Shown here one piece after another: positions 8,037-15,879 of a stretch of 45,725 nucleotides of DNA (the stretch's first letter is position 1; every line of letters starts with the position of its first letter). The position numbers and the translations under genes were made by a program. The stretch is from Allorhizocola rhizosphaerae. Lineage in GTDB: Bacteria > Actinomycetota > Actinomycetes > Mycobacteriales > Micromonosporaceae. The stretch lies in NCBI RefSeq assembly GCF_003426775.1, contig NZ_QJUG01000047.1, forward strand, positions 1-45,725, written 5' to 3'. Below the pieces are notes generated by a model. It did no database searches. It was not told the origin of the DNA and saw only the letters and a list, made by a program, of their open reading frames with translations.

Positions 8037-8831
8037 ATGGCCGAGCATGGCCCCTACAGCGGCAAGGTAGCCGTCGTCACCGGGGGCGCCGGTGGCATCG
8101 GCGCCGCCTGTGCCGAGCGCCTCGCCCAGGGTGGGGCGCACACCGTCATCGCCGACATCGACACCGAGCGTGGGCCGGCCGTCGCCGCGCGGATCGGCGC
8201 GGAGTTCGTCGCCGCCGACGTCAGCCGGCTCGGTGACAACACGGCTCTGTTCGACCAGGTCGCCGAACGATTCGGCCGGCTCGACCTCGTCCACCTCAAC
8301 GCGGGCATCATCGGCGACACCGGGCCCGGCGACCGCTTCGATCCCGTGCGCTACCAACGGATCGTCGCCACCAACCTCGATTCCGCGGTCTTCGGTGTCC
8401 AGGCGGCACTGCCGCACCTGCGCGCGGCCGGTGGCGGCGCCATCGTCGTGACGGCCAGCGCCGCGGCGCTGCGACCCTCCATCGAGGTCTACTACTCGGC
8501 CACCAAGAGCGCGGTGATCGGCCTGGTGCGCTCGCTGGCAGTGGTGCTCGCCGACGAGGGCATCACCGTCAATGCGCTGTGCCCCGGCCTGGTCGACACC
8601 TCCATGATCGCAGGGCGGCGTGAGGCCATCCGTGCCGCGGGTGTTCCCGTCGCCGATCCGCGTCTCGTCGCCGACGCGCTGGAAGACGTGCTCGACGGCG
8701 GTGGCACCGGCAACGCGTGGTTGGTCATGGCGGATCGCGGCATCGCCCCGTTCCCGTTCGCCGATCTGCCCGTGCCCGGCGCCGACCGGCTGCGCTACCG
8801 CGGCGGTGTGCTTGTGGCCGACAACAGTTAG
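8037..8831 (+). CDS. Short-chain dehydrogenase/reductase
   Basis: 264-residue classical SDR. Cofactor motif TGGAGGIG near residue 14, a variant NAG motif (HLNAGI, Leu for the first Asn), catalytic Ser in TASA and YYSATK as the Tyr/Lys pair. ATG 8037 follows a GGAG site by 7 bases and opens MAEHGPYSGKVAVVTGG. The gene is 8 bases from the alcohol dehydrogenase and surely co-transcribed. The pair may carry out successive oxidation/reduction steps in tailoring or precursor supply for the PKS, which is inferred from position only. Confidence 0.9.
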   Translation: MAEHGPYSGKVAVVTGGAGGIGAACAERLAQGGAHTVIADIDTERGPAVAARIGAEFVAADVSRLGDNTALFDQVAERFGRLDLVHLNAGIIGDTGPGDRFDPVRYQRIVATNLDSAVFGVQAALPHLRAAGGGAIVVTASAAALRPSIEVYYSATKSAVIGLVRSLAVVLADEGITVNALCPGLVDTSMIAGRREAIRAAGVPVADPRLVADALEDVLDGGGTGNAWLVMADRGIAPFPFADLPVPGADRLRYRGGVLVADNS

Positions 8832-8839
8832 GAGATGCC

Positions 8840-9931
8840 ATGACGATCAGCCTTGCCGCGGTGGTCCGCGCACAGGGTGGCCCGTTCCAGCTCGAAGACG
8901 TGCAAGTCGAGCCACCCCGGCCAAACGAGGTGCTGGTGCGGATCGTCGCCACCGGCATGTGCCACACCGACCTGCTGGCGCGTGACCAGGTCATGCCGCC
9001 CGCCCCGCCGTGCGTGCTCGGCCACGAGGGCAGCGGCGTGGTGGAGGAGGTCGGCGCGGCCGTGCGGTCGGTGTTGCCCGGCGACCCGGTCGTGCTCGCC
9101 CCGGCAAGCTGCGGCCAATGCGTGAACTGCCTTGCGGCGCATCCCATGCAGTGCCGCTCGTTTCTCGGCCTCAACCTGCGCGGGCGGCGGCCGGACGGCA
9201 CGACCGCCTACCGCGGCGTCGACGGCACCGAGCTGGGCGGCCACTTCTTCGGCCAGTCATCGTTCAGTGGACTGGTCGTGGCCGACGAGCGCAGCGTGGT
9301 CCGGGTGCGCCGGGACGCACCGCTGGAGATGTTGGGTCCGCTCGGTTGTGGCCTGCAGACCGGGGCGGGCGCGGTGCTCAACGTGCTGCGTCCGCGTCCC
9401 GCCGGCAGCATTGCCATCTTCGGGGCGGGTCCGGTCGGCCTGGCCGCGGTCATGGCGGCCGTGGTCGCCGGATGCCGCGACATCATTGTTGTCGACTTGC
9501 ATTCCGCGAGGCTCCAATTGGCGACCGAGTTGGGTGCCACCGCCGTCTACGAGGCCGGAGACGATGTAGTCGAGCGGATCAACGCGGCGGTGGGCGGCAC
9601 CGATCACTCCGTGGACGCGGTGGGCTTGCCCCAAACGGTGCGCGCCGCCGTCGACGTGCTCAACGTCGGGGGCAGCGCGGCCATCGTCGGCTCGGCCGGT
9701 ACCGGAAAGGAAGTGTCTTTGAATTTCTCCCGGTTGTTCGGCCGCACCGTCACCGGTGTGGTGGAGGGCGACAGCGTTCCGGGCCTTTTCATCCCGCAGC
9801 TGGTCGACCTGTTTCTGGCCGGCCGGTTCCCACTCGACCGGCTCATCACGCGCTACGAGCTCAAGGACATCAACCTCGCGGCCTCCGACTCTGATGCGGG
9901 ACGCGTGGTCAAACCGGTGCTCCTGCACTGA
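8840..9931 (+). CDS. Zinc-dependent alcohol dehydrogenase
   Basis: 363-residue medium-chain dehydrogenase. Catalytic zinc ligands are Cys41 (GMCHTD) and His62 (GHEGSG); the structural zinc lobe is CGQCVNCLAAHPMQC (Cys91, 94, 97, 105). The NAD-binding motif GAGPVGLAAV is intact. The pattern resembles aryl/benzyl-alcohol dehydrogenases of this superfamily. A strong AGGAG site (8829-8834) precedes ATG 8840. Coupled to the SDR upstream; last gene of the polyketide-side block, after which base composition falls. Substrate unknown. Confidence 0.93.
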   Translation: MTISLAAVVRAQGGPFQLEDVQVEPPRPNEVLVRIVATGMCHTDLLARDQVMPPAPPCVLGHEGSGVVEEVGAAVRSVLPGDPVVLAPASCGQCVNCLAAHPMQCRSFLGLNLRGRRPDGTTAYRGVDGTELGGHFFGQSSFSGLVVADERSVVRVRRDAPLEMLGPLGCGLQTGAGAVLNVLRPRPAGSIAIFGAGPVGLAAVMAAVVAGCRDIIVVDLHSARLQLATELGATAVYEAGDDVVERINAAVGGTDHSVDAVGLPQTVRAAVDVLNVGGSAAIVGSAGTGKEVSLNFSRLFGRTVTGVVEGDSVPGLFIPQLVDLFLAGRFPLDRLITRYELKDINLAASDSDAGRVVKPVLLH

Positions 9932-10161
9932 CCGTGGCGCCGTAGCCGGCCGAGGCAACCCTTGCCCGGCGCGATCCAGCGCGCAGAAATCGCCGACATA
10001 GATGTCCTGCCTGCAGAACGAACACCACCCGGAAGTCGCCTTCGCCAGAGCGCACGCTAGCCCTTCGGCGAAGGCCTCGTGGGTCTAAACCACGCTGCTT
10101 CACGAGCGCGGCCACCGGCCGACTCGGCCACCTCGGTGTTGTACAGAACGAACCATGGCGT

Positions 10162-10764
10162 GTGGCAGGGAAAGCTTTGCGTGCGATTCACGACCTGGGC
10201 AGCACTTTGGTTGACCAAGCCGGTGACATCGTAAAAGGAGGCTCCACGGCCTTTGCCGAAGGCAGTTGGGGTCGCTGGCAGGCGGCGTTCGGTCGTGCGC
10301 AGGCAAGACACGTAGCAGAACGTCGGCCTGATCTGGTTGCCGTTTTGGATCGAGCTCTCACTGTTCTGGATTCAGCGGTTCCACTTATGGACGCGGCTCC
10401 TATCACCGTGGTTCACGGGGATCCGCATCCCTGGAACGTCATGGTTGCTCACTATGACGATGGCTGGTGCTGTACAGGCTGGCTGGATTGGGAGTTTGCC
10501 ATAGCGGGCGATGCGGACTTCGACCTGACGCGGGCCGCTCGCTCCCGGCTCGTAGAACTTGGCGAGATGCCAATGGCTTTCTACGACGGGTACGGCAGAA
10601 CGCCCCATCCAACTCGTGAAGCTCTCTACGAGCTCGTCTACTTCCTACATATGGCCAAGGACTCGCAGTATCACGTTGACCGTGCCACGTATCGGTACGC
10701 GTGGACGTATATCAATTGTCTGCCTAGCCGGCTCGAAGAGCTTGAGGCGTTACTGGAGCTGTGA
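10162..10764 (+). pseudogene. 5'-truncated APH/choline-kinase-family phosphotransferase
   Basis: About 200 residues matching only the C-lobe of the aminoglycoside-phosphotransferase fold: catalytic loop HGDPHPWNVM and the metal motif WLDWEF followed by a DLTRAAR helix. A full APH protein is about 300 residues; the ATP-binding N-lobe is missing. In-frame codons upstream of 10162 can be read for a while (VVQNEPWR just before it), but no N-lobe is recognisable back to the alcohol dehydrogenase stop, and no clear ribosome site precedes the GTG. Codon use is visibly less GC-rich than in neighbours, and a TTA codon is present near the end. Probably a decayed, horizontally acquired gene. The flanking 9932-10161 stretch holds no other recognisable gene. 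Confidence 0.65.
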
Positions 10765-10835
10765 AGTGAGGCGTTCTCATCCCGGACGCAGTGCCGTACA
10801 CTTCGCATTGCCGTTCCTACTCGGGCAGCTAAGCA

Positions 10836-11831
10836 TCAAATGCCGGTGGTGAGCAGGGTTTTGCCGAACACGGCGCGGCCCTCGATCGCGGCGTGTGCCG
10901 CCCCGGCCTGGTCGAGGGGAAACGTCTGCCCGATCACGGGTGCGATCACGCCTGCGGCGGCCTCGCGCAACGCCTGCTCAAGGTAAGCCGATCGGTCACG
11001 CGCGGTCAGTTGTGCCGCCTCGATGCCGGTCGCTGAAACGCCCCGCTCGTCGGCGGCCTGCCAATCGACGGACGCGAAACGCCCGCTCGGCGAGCCGTGC
11101 GCGGAGAACCGTCCCCCGCGAGCGGTCAGCATGAACGCCGCCTCACCGAGCTGACCGCCGACATTGTCCAGCACCACGTCAGCGCCGTGCTCACCGAACA
11201 CCGCTCGGGCCTGCGCGATCCAATCCGGACGAGCCGAGTCGATCAACTTATCGGGACCGAGTCGCGCCACCCGCTCCAGCTTCGCGCCGCGGGCCACCGC
11301 GACCACCCTCTCCGCGCGGGCGCGGGCCAACTGCACACACAGCAGTCCCAAGCCGCCGCTGGCCCCAACCACGAGCACCCCGTCCCCACGACCGACCTTC
11401 GTCACGTCGAACAGGGCCAGCGCGGTCACTGCGTCGTGCAGCAAAGCGGCGGCCACCGCGAGGTCGACGCTGTCGGGCACGACTACCACCGCCTCGGCGG
11501 CCACCACGGCTCGATCGGCGTAACCGCCTACCCCGCCTGTGTGGGCGACGACCCTGCGGCCAAGCAGACCCCGGGGCACTCCCGCACCGACCTGCAGAAC
11601 CCGGCCGGCGATCCCGCTGCCCGGCACATACGGCGGGCGCATCGGAAAATACTCCTGAGCCGCCCCGGAACGTATCGCCGTTTCCACCCACAGCGTGTCG
11701 ATCACCTCTACTCCGATCAGGACCTCCCCGTCGCCCGCCACCGGATCGGGCGTCTCGACCAACCGGAACACCTCCGGACCACCGAACTTCGACACCATCG
11801 CCGCACGCATCACACCCACGCTCCGTTCCAT
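10836..11831 (-). CDS. Quinone-oxidoreductase-like MDR protein (zinc-free)
   Basis: 331-residue medium-chain reductase of the quinone oxidoreductase branch. It has the N-terminal GroES-like part (MRAAMVSKFGGPEVF), a nucleotide-binding motif GASGGLGLLCVQLA, and none of the cysteine lobe of zinc alcohol dehydrogenases. Such enzymes use NADPH to reduce quinones or enones. Two starts are possible: 11831, or the Met at 11810 that matches the usual family N-terminus. It stands alone, with a low-GC region on one side and the glycan locus on the other, so no pathway role can be proposed. Confidence 0.88.
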   Translation of the reverse strand: MERSVGVMRAAMVSKFGGPEVFRLVETPDPVAGDGEVLIGVEVIDTLWVETAIRSGAAQEYFPMRPPYVPGSGIAGRVLQVGAGVPRGLLGRRVVAHTGGVGGYADRAVVAAEAVVVVPDSVDLAVAAALLHDAVTALALFDVTKVGRGDGVLVVGASGGLGLLCVQLARARAERVVAVARGAKLERVARLGPDKLIDSARPDWIAQARAVFGEHGADVVLDNVGGQLGEAAFMLTARGGRFSAHGSPSGRFASVDWQAADERGVSATGIEAAQLTARDRSAYLEQALREAAAGVIAPVIGQTFPLDQAGAAHAAIEGRAVFGKTLLTTGI

Positions 11832-12022
11832 CGCTCGATGTGGCTACGCTAGGAGTTCAACATTGGTTGAAGTCAAGCGCGCGGAGGTCGCCCGTCGCCG
11901 GCCGACTGGGAGCACCTGACCATCCGCCTGATGACGGAAGCGAACCAGCGCATCCGACAACTGCGGCGAGTTCTCGACGACATCACTGGCGGAGACAAGC
12001 TATGCGAGCTCCCACCCGGCAG

Positions 12023-13576
12023 CTAACCCGCCGTCACCGGCCGCAGCCGCCACTTCTGGTTGGTCGCGTAGAGGTATTGCCAGACCAAGACATTGGCGCC
12101 ATTGTCGGCACCGGCGTGGTCGACATCGAGGGCGCGGCCGCCGATTTTTGAGGATATCCGGTACCATCCACCGCCAAGCGCGTCGATATACCACTGCTGG
12201 TTGAGACCATCATTGGACTGCCACTGCAACACGTTCGCACCGTCCACGTCGGACGCGTCGGCGACGTCGAGCAGCTTGCCGCTGTGCACGGCATGCAGCT
12301 GGTATGAGCCGTCGCTCAGGACCCGCAGGCGCCACTTCTGGTTCGCGGCGCCCAGATATTCCCACTGCAAAACGTCGGCTCCGTCGGAGGTGCTCGCCCA
12401 GGCCACGTCGAGCACCTTTCCGCTGTGCCCGGCGGTGAGCACGTAGTCGCCGGGCGGCAGCGGCTGCGCTCCCGGGTCTCCTGAAGGCAAAGCCAGGGTC
12501 GCGCTCGTGGACACCGGCACGCCGAAGTCGGGTGTGCCGTCGGCTCGCCAGTTCACCTTCTGCAGCCGCGTTGCACGGTCTCCCCCGCAGCTGCCGCTGG
12601 GGTTGGTCACCCCGTGGTAGGCCATCCACGTTTGCGTCCCGTCCGGGGACGTGAAGAAGCTGTTGTGCGCGGTGGTGTAGGCCGAGTTGGCCGCCGAGGC
12701 GCGGAAGACCGGCTCCGGAGACTTCGACCACGCCGCCGGGTTGAGCACGTCATCACCGCGGAACGTCAACAGGCCCAAGGCGTAGTTGGGGCTCGTGCAA
12801 CCGCTGGCCGAGTATGCCAGGAAGAGCCTGCCGCCACGCCACAGCGCGGCAGCGCCCTCGTTGACCGCCGCGTGGTCGGACTCCCACGCGTATTGCGGTC
12901 TCGACAGCAGCACGCGCGGGCCGCTGGTCGTCCACGGGTTGCTCATCGGTGCGATGTAAAGGTTTTGCGGGCCTGTCGTGCCGGGCTGCCAACCGGACCA
13001 GATGGCATACAGGCGACCGTCCGGCATGGACAGTACCGTGCCGTCGATCGAGTAGTGATCAGCCGCAGCGGCGAGAGCGCCCTTGAAGCTATAGGGGCCG
13101 AGCGGATCCGTGCCGGCGCTTTCCAAGACGTACATCCGATGGTTGGCCACCGCGTGGCTGCTGTCGGTCGCGGTGTAGTAGATGTACCATTTGCCGCGCA
13201 GTAGATGCATCTCCGGGGCCCACAGCGCGCAGCATCTCGATGCGGTGGTGTCGCGCCACACCACTGTCTCGGGTGCGGTTGCCAGCTCGGTGACGGACGC
13301 CGCCTTCGTGATGGCGATGTGGTCGTTGCGAGTGTATGTCAGGTAGTAGTGACCCTGGTGGGTCACCATGAACGGGTCGGCGCCGCTCTCCTTGACGGGG
13401 TTGCGAAAGCCCGAAGCAGGGTTGCGAAAGCCGGAAGCGGGGTTGCGCGTGACCGCCGTCGATTGCGCTGCCTGTTGTTGCTGCCCACGGGCGGGAGCGA
13501 GGCTCGCCACCGAGCCTGCGGCCGTTGTCGCGAGCACGGCGAAGGCCGTCCAAAAGCGACGGGCTGACAAACGCAT
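12023..13576 (-). CDS. Secreted GH43 glycosidase with C-terminal ricin-type lectin domain
   Basis: 517 residues: signal peptide (1 to about 30), a linker with NPASGFR repeats (45-60), a five-bladed GH43 catalytic domain (about 61-365) and a ricin B beta-trefoil (about 375-517). The three GH43 acids are visible: Asp67 in GADPF, Asp178 in YSIDGT and Glu240 in VNEGAA. The trefoil shows three Q/V-W repeats (QWEYL, QWQSN, VWQYL, each followed by NQ(K/Q)W). GH43 enzymes act on arabinan, xylan or related glycans; exact specificity is not readable. ATG 13576 follows AAAGGAGAGG. It lies 29 bases after the sugar-kinase gene and is probably the end of the operon starting at 17145. Confidence 0.9.
   Translation of the reverse strand: MRLSARRFWTAFAVLATTAAGSVASLAPARGQQQQAAQSTAVTRNPASGFRNPASGFRNPVKESGADPFMVTHQGHYYLTYTRNDHIAITKAASVTELATAPETVVWRDTTASRCCALWAPEMHLLRGKWYIYYTATDSSHAVANHRMYVLESAGTDPLGPYSFKGALAAAADHYSIDGTVLSMPDGRLYAIWSGWQPGTTGPQNLYIAPMSNPWTTSGPRVLLSRPQYAWESDHAAVNEGAAALWRGGRLFLAYSASGCTSPNYALGLLTFRGDDVLNPAAWSKSPEPVFRASAANSAYTTAHNSFFTSPDGTQTWMAYHGVTNPSGSCGGDRATRLQKVNWRADGTPDFGVPVSTSATLALPSGDPGAQPLPPGDYVLTAGHSGKVLDVAWASTSDGADVLQWEYLGAANQKWRLRVLSDGSYQLHAVHSGKLLDVADASDVDGANVLQWQSNDGLNQQWYIDALGGGWYRISSKIGGRALDVDHAGADNGANVLVWQYLYATNQKWRLRPVTAG
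13399..13447. repeat. 21-bp tandem repeats encoding NPASGFR in the GH43 linker
   Basis: GGTTGCGAAAGCC(C/G)GAAGC begins at 13399, again at 13420, and the first 7 bases recur at 13441. The unit keeps frame and encodes (R)NPASGF twice plus RNP. It is a likely length-variable spacer just after the signal peptide. Confidence 0.75.
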
Positions 13577-13605
13577 GTCGCCTCTCCTTTGCCAGGACCG
13601 CCGCT

Positions 13606-14547
13606 TCAGTCGATGACGGTCGTGTCGGTTGTGGCAAGCAGCCGGTGATAGGGCGGGCGATCCGGCTCGCGCGCGAGAGCCAGCCCGCCACTGAGCGCGT
13701 CGCCTTGCGGACGTACCAAATCCAAATAACCGGCAAGTTCGCTTTCCAGAAGGCTGCCGGGATGCAGCAGCCGACCCGCGTAGCTCACCCGATAGGGGTC
13801 GGTGAGCCCGGCGGCGCGAGCGGCTGCCGTGGCAGTGCGGGCAAGGTCTTGGGCGGCTTGGCACACGATGTCGCGCGCCACCGGATCTCCCGCCTCGGCG
13901 TGCTCCATGACGACCACCGCGAACGACGCGACCCGTGACGGGATGTCGTGTGCCCGCAAGAGCTCTTGTATCGCAGCCACGCTGAGTCCGCCAAGGTGTG
14001 CCGCCGCGGCGTCGACGAGGGTGGTGGGCGCACCGGAGCCGTCGAACGCCGCGAGCGCGGACGAGAGGCCGGCCCGCCCGATCGCGAATCCACTGCCGCG
14101 ATCGCCGAGCAGATATCCCCAACCGTCGGCACGCGCCCAGCGCCCGTCGTGATGGAAGGCGAAGGCGACCGTGCCCGTGCCGGCGCAGATCACGGTGCCG
14201 GGCCCGTCGAGGGCGCCGGCGTGAGCGAGGACGCCGTCGTCGACCACATGGACCGCCGCCCCGCCAAACAGCTCCGCCAGCGACTTCCCAAGCTGCTCGC
14301 GCAGCGCGCCATCAGCGGGCGCACCGGTCAACCCCGCGCACAACCGTTGCACCGGCCCGCTATAGCCGCAAGCAGCCTTGGCTTCGGCGGTCGCACTCAC
14401 GATCGCCGTGAGGTCACCGATCCCCGGTTGATAGCTGAATCCGGGTCCGGTCGCGCTCCAGCGCCCGCCCGGCCCGTCGATGAGCAATCGGAGCTCGGAC
14501 TTGCCGCCGTCGATGACCGCAACGGTCTCGGTCATGGTCTCAGTCAT
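13606..14547 (-). CDS. BadF/BadG/BcrA/BcrD-family kinase (N-acetylglucosamine-kinase-like)
   Basis: 313-residue ASKHA-fold ATPase. Phosphate-1 motif VIDGGKSELRLLI near residue 11, phosphate-2 region VICAGTGTVAFAF, and the GWGYLLGDRGSGFAIG signature shared with N-acetylglucosamine and related sugar kinases. It would phosphorylate a sugar brought in by the ABC importer across the divergent promoter, keeping it in the cell and possibly creating the regulator's ligand. The start ATG 14547 overlaps the stop of the ceramidase-like gene (ATGA), so the two are translationally coupled; an internal ATG at 14535 is possible. Substrate is inferred from the locus. Confidence 0.85.
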   Translation of the reverse strand: MTETMTETVAVIDGGKSELRLLIDGPGGRWSATGPGFSYQPGIGDLTAIVSATAEAKAACGYSGPVQRLCAGLTGAPADGALREQLGKSLAELFGGAAVHVVDDGVLAHAGALDGPGTVICAGTGTVAFAFHHDGRWARADGWGYLLGDRGSGFAIGRAGLSSALAAFDGSGAPTTLVDAAAAHLGGLSVAAIQELLRAHDIPSRVASFAVVVMEHAEAGDPVARDIVCQAAQDLARTATAAARAAGLTDPYRVSYAGRLLHPGSLLESELAGYLDLVRPQGDALSGGLALAREPDRPPYHRLLATTDTTVID

Positions 14548-15875
14548 GTCGCGCTCGCGGCTTCGTGGGCGAGCCGGATCGCCTGCCGGACCAGCGACTC
14601 GCTCTCCTCCAGGGAAAACAGGCTGCTCAGGGCCTCGTATGTGCCCGCCTCGTGCCCCGCCTCGTCGGCCACGTAACCAAAATAGCCATCGCTGTATCCG
14701 ATGACCCTCGTGGTCGTGAATGGGCTGTCCCGCGCGATCCTGGCGGCCAGCGTGCCGAACGGCTCGACGGGCAGGTGCAGCCACGCGACCTCACCGAGGC
14801 TCACCACGGTCATGGGCAGCCGCATCGTCTCGGGCAGCTCCACTTGCGACAGTCGCTGCTGCCGCCGTGCGCCTTCCAAGCGCGTCATGGCGATGCGGGC
14901 GTCCGGCGCCTCCGGCGTGCCCGCCTGGCCACACCATGCCTCCTGCGCGGCGGCGAGTTGCCGTGCGGCGTGTTCCGGTGTCGGGAGTGGACGGACGTGC
15001 AATTCGGCCGCGCCACGGTGCACTCGGGGAGCGTCCACATTGGGCAAGGGCTGGGCGTCGTCGTGCAGCCCGCGCAGCACCGTCCCGCTGAGGATCGCCC
15101 CGATCCGTGCCACCTCGGTGAAGCCCCGGCCTCGGCGCAGCAGGCGTGGGCTCGCGTCGCCCGCTGGGCCCTGCAGGAAGCCGACGATCGGCCGCGCTTG
15201 CCCCCCGCCCGTGAACCCGGCCAGCGCGGTGAGCGCCTCCTCCAGCACGTGCCGTGCGAGGCCGGGCCAATCGGCCGACCAGTGGAGGTTTTCCGGGCCG
15301 AGCACGGTCGGGTGGCTCGCGTAATCGAACAGCATCGCGCGCACCGGCCCACCACCCGGTGCCCGCAGCGCGAGGATGCCGGTGCGGTTGTCGTGCCAGC
15401 CGTCGGGGTGGTGGCGATTGGCGCCAGCATTGGGCGCGGGCACCAGGCACCAGTGCGCTTCGACCGGCTCCGGCCGCACGGCCGCCTGCCGTGCCAGACG
15501 ATCGACCGCCGCGACGAGTTCGCCGATCAGCGCGGCGTCCCGTGCGCCCTCGTCCGCCGGGTGCAGTGGCCCGGTCCAGCCCTCCGGTCCGGAGTGCGTA
15601 TGCGAGGCGCAGACGACGACATTGTCCGCGGGCACAGCGAGCGCACGGGCCACGGCCGAACGCAGATCCGTCGAAAGGCCCACGTCCACGGCGACCGCGT
15701 CAAGGCACAGCCAGGCGACGGCCCCCGTGCCCGTGCCAAGGCAGATGAGCGTTGCCCGCAACGGGTCGTGCGTCCCGAGCGCCGTCTCGCGGCCGCGTGC
15801 TATGTATCCGGCCATCGCATGGCCCGGTTGCGGTGTCACATCGGCCTGCGCGGCGCGCAGCAGCATCGTGCTCAT
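14544..15875 (-). CDS. Neutral/alkaline ceramidase-like hydrolase, cytoplasmic
   Basis: 443-residue protein with the fold signature of the neutral/alkaline ceramidase N-terminal domain: a metal-site motif ASHTHSGPEG, then a conserved WSADWPG and a C-terminal YFGYVADEA segment. True ceramidases are secreted amidases about 650 residues long with a C-terminal immunoglobulin-like domain; this one has no signal peptide and lacks that domain. Ceramidases hydrolyse an N-acyl bond, so an intracellular N-acyl amino-sugar could be the substrate here; that is a hypothesis. I chose ATG 15875 (MSTMLLRAAQ), 4 bases after the dehydrogenase stop, rather than a start at 15920 inside that gene. Confidence 0.75.
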   Translation of the reverse strand: MSTMLLRAAQADVTPQPGHAMAGYIARGRETALGTHDPLRATLICLGTGTGAVAWLCLDAVAVDVGLSTDLRSAVARALAVPADNVVVCASHTHSGPEGWTGPLHPADEGARDAALIGELVAAVDRLARQAAVRPEPVEAHWCLVPAPNAGANRHHPDGWHDNRTGILALRAPGGGPVRAMLFDYASHPTVLGPENLHWSADWPGLARHVLEEALTALAGFTGGGQARPIVGFLQGPAGDASPRLLRRGRGFTEVARIGAILSGTVLRGLHDDAQPLPNVDAPRVHRGAAELHVRPLPTPEHAARQLAAAQEAWCGQAGTPEAPDARIAMTRLEGARRQQRLSQVELPETMRLPMTVVSLGEVAWLHLPVEPFGTLAARIARDSPFTTTRVIGYSDGYFGYVADEAGHEAGTYEALSSLFSLEESESLVRQAIRLAHEAASAT

Positions 15876-15879
15876 CGGC

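Noticed and set aside
9932-10161. Search for the missing APH N-lobe or an insertion sequence
   Set aside because: Neither strand shows an ATP-binding loop, transposase motif or terminal inverted repeats.
11907-12026. Possible 39-residue C-terminal fragment (WEHLTIRLMTEANQRIRQLR...) on the plus strand
   Set aside because: It reads like a coiled protein end, but no start, upstream domain or homologous family could be identified, and it runs into the GH43 gene.
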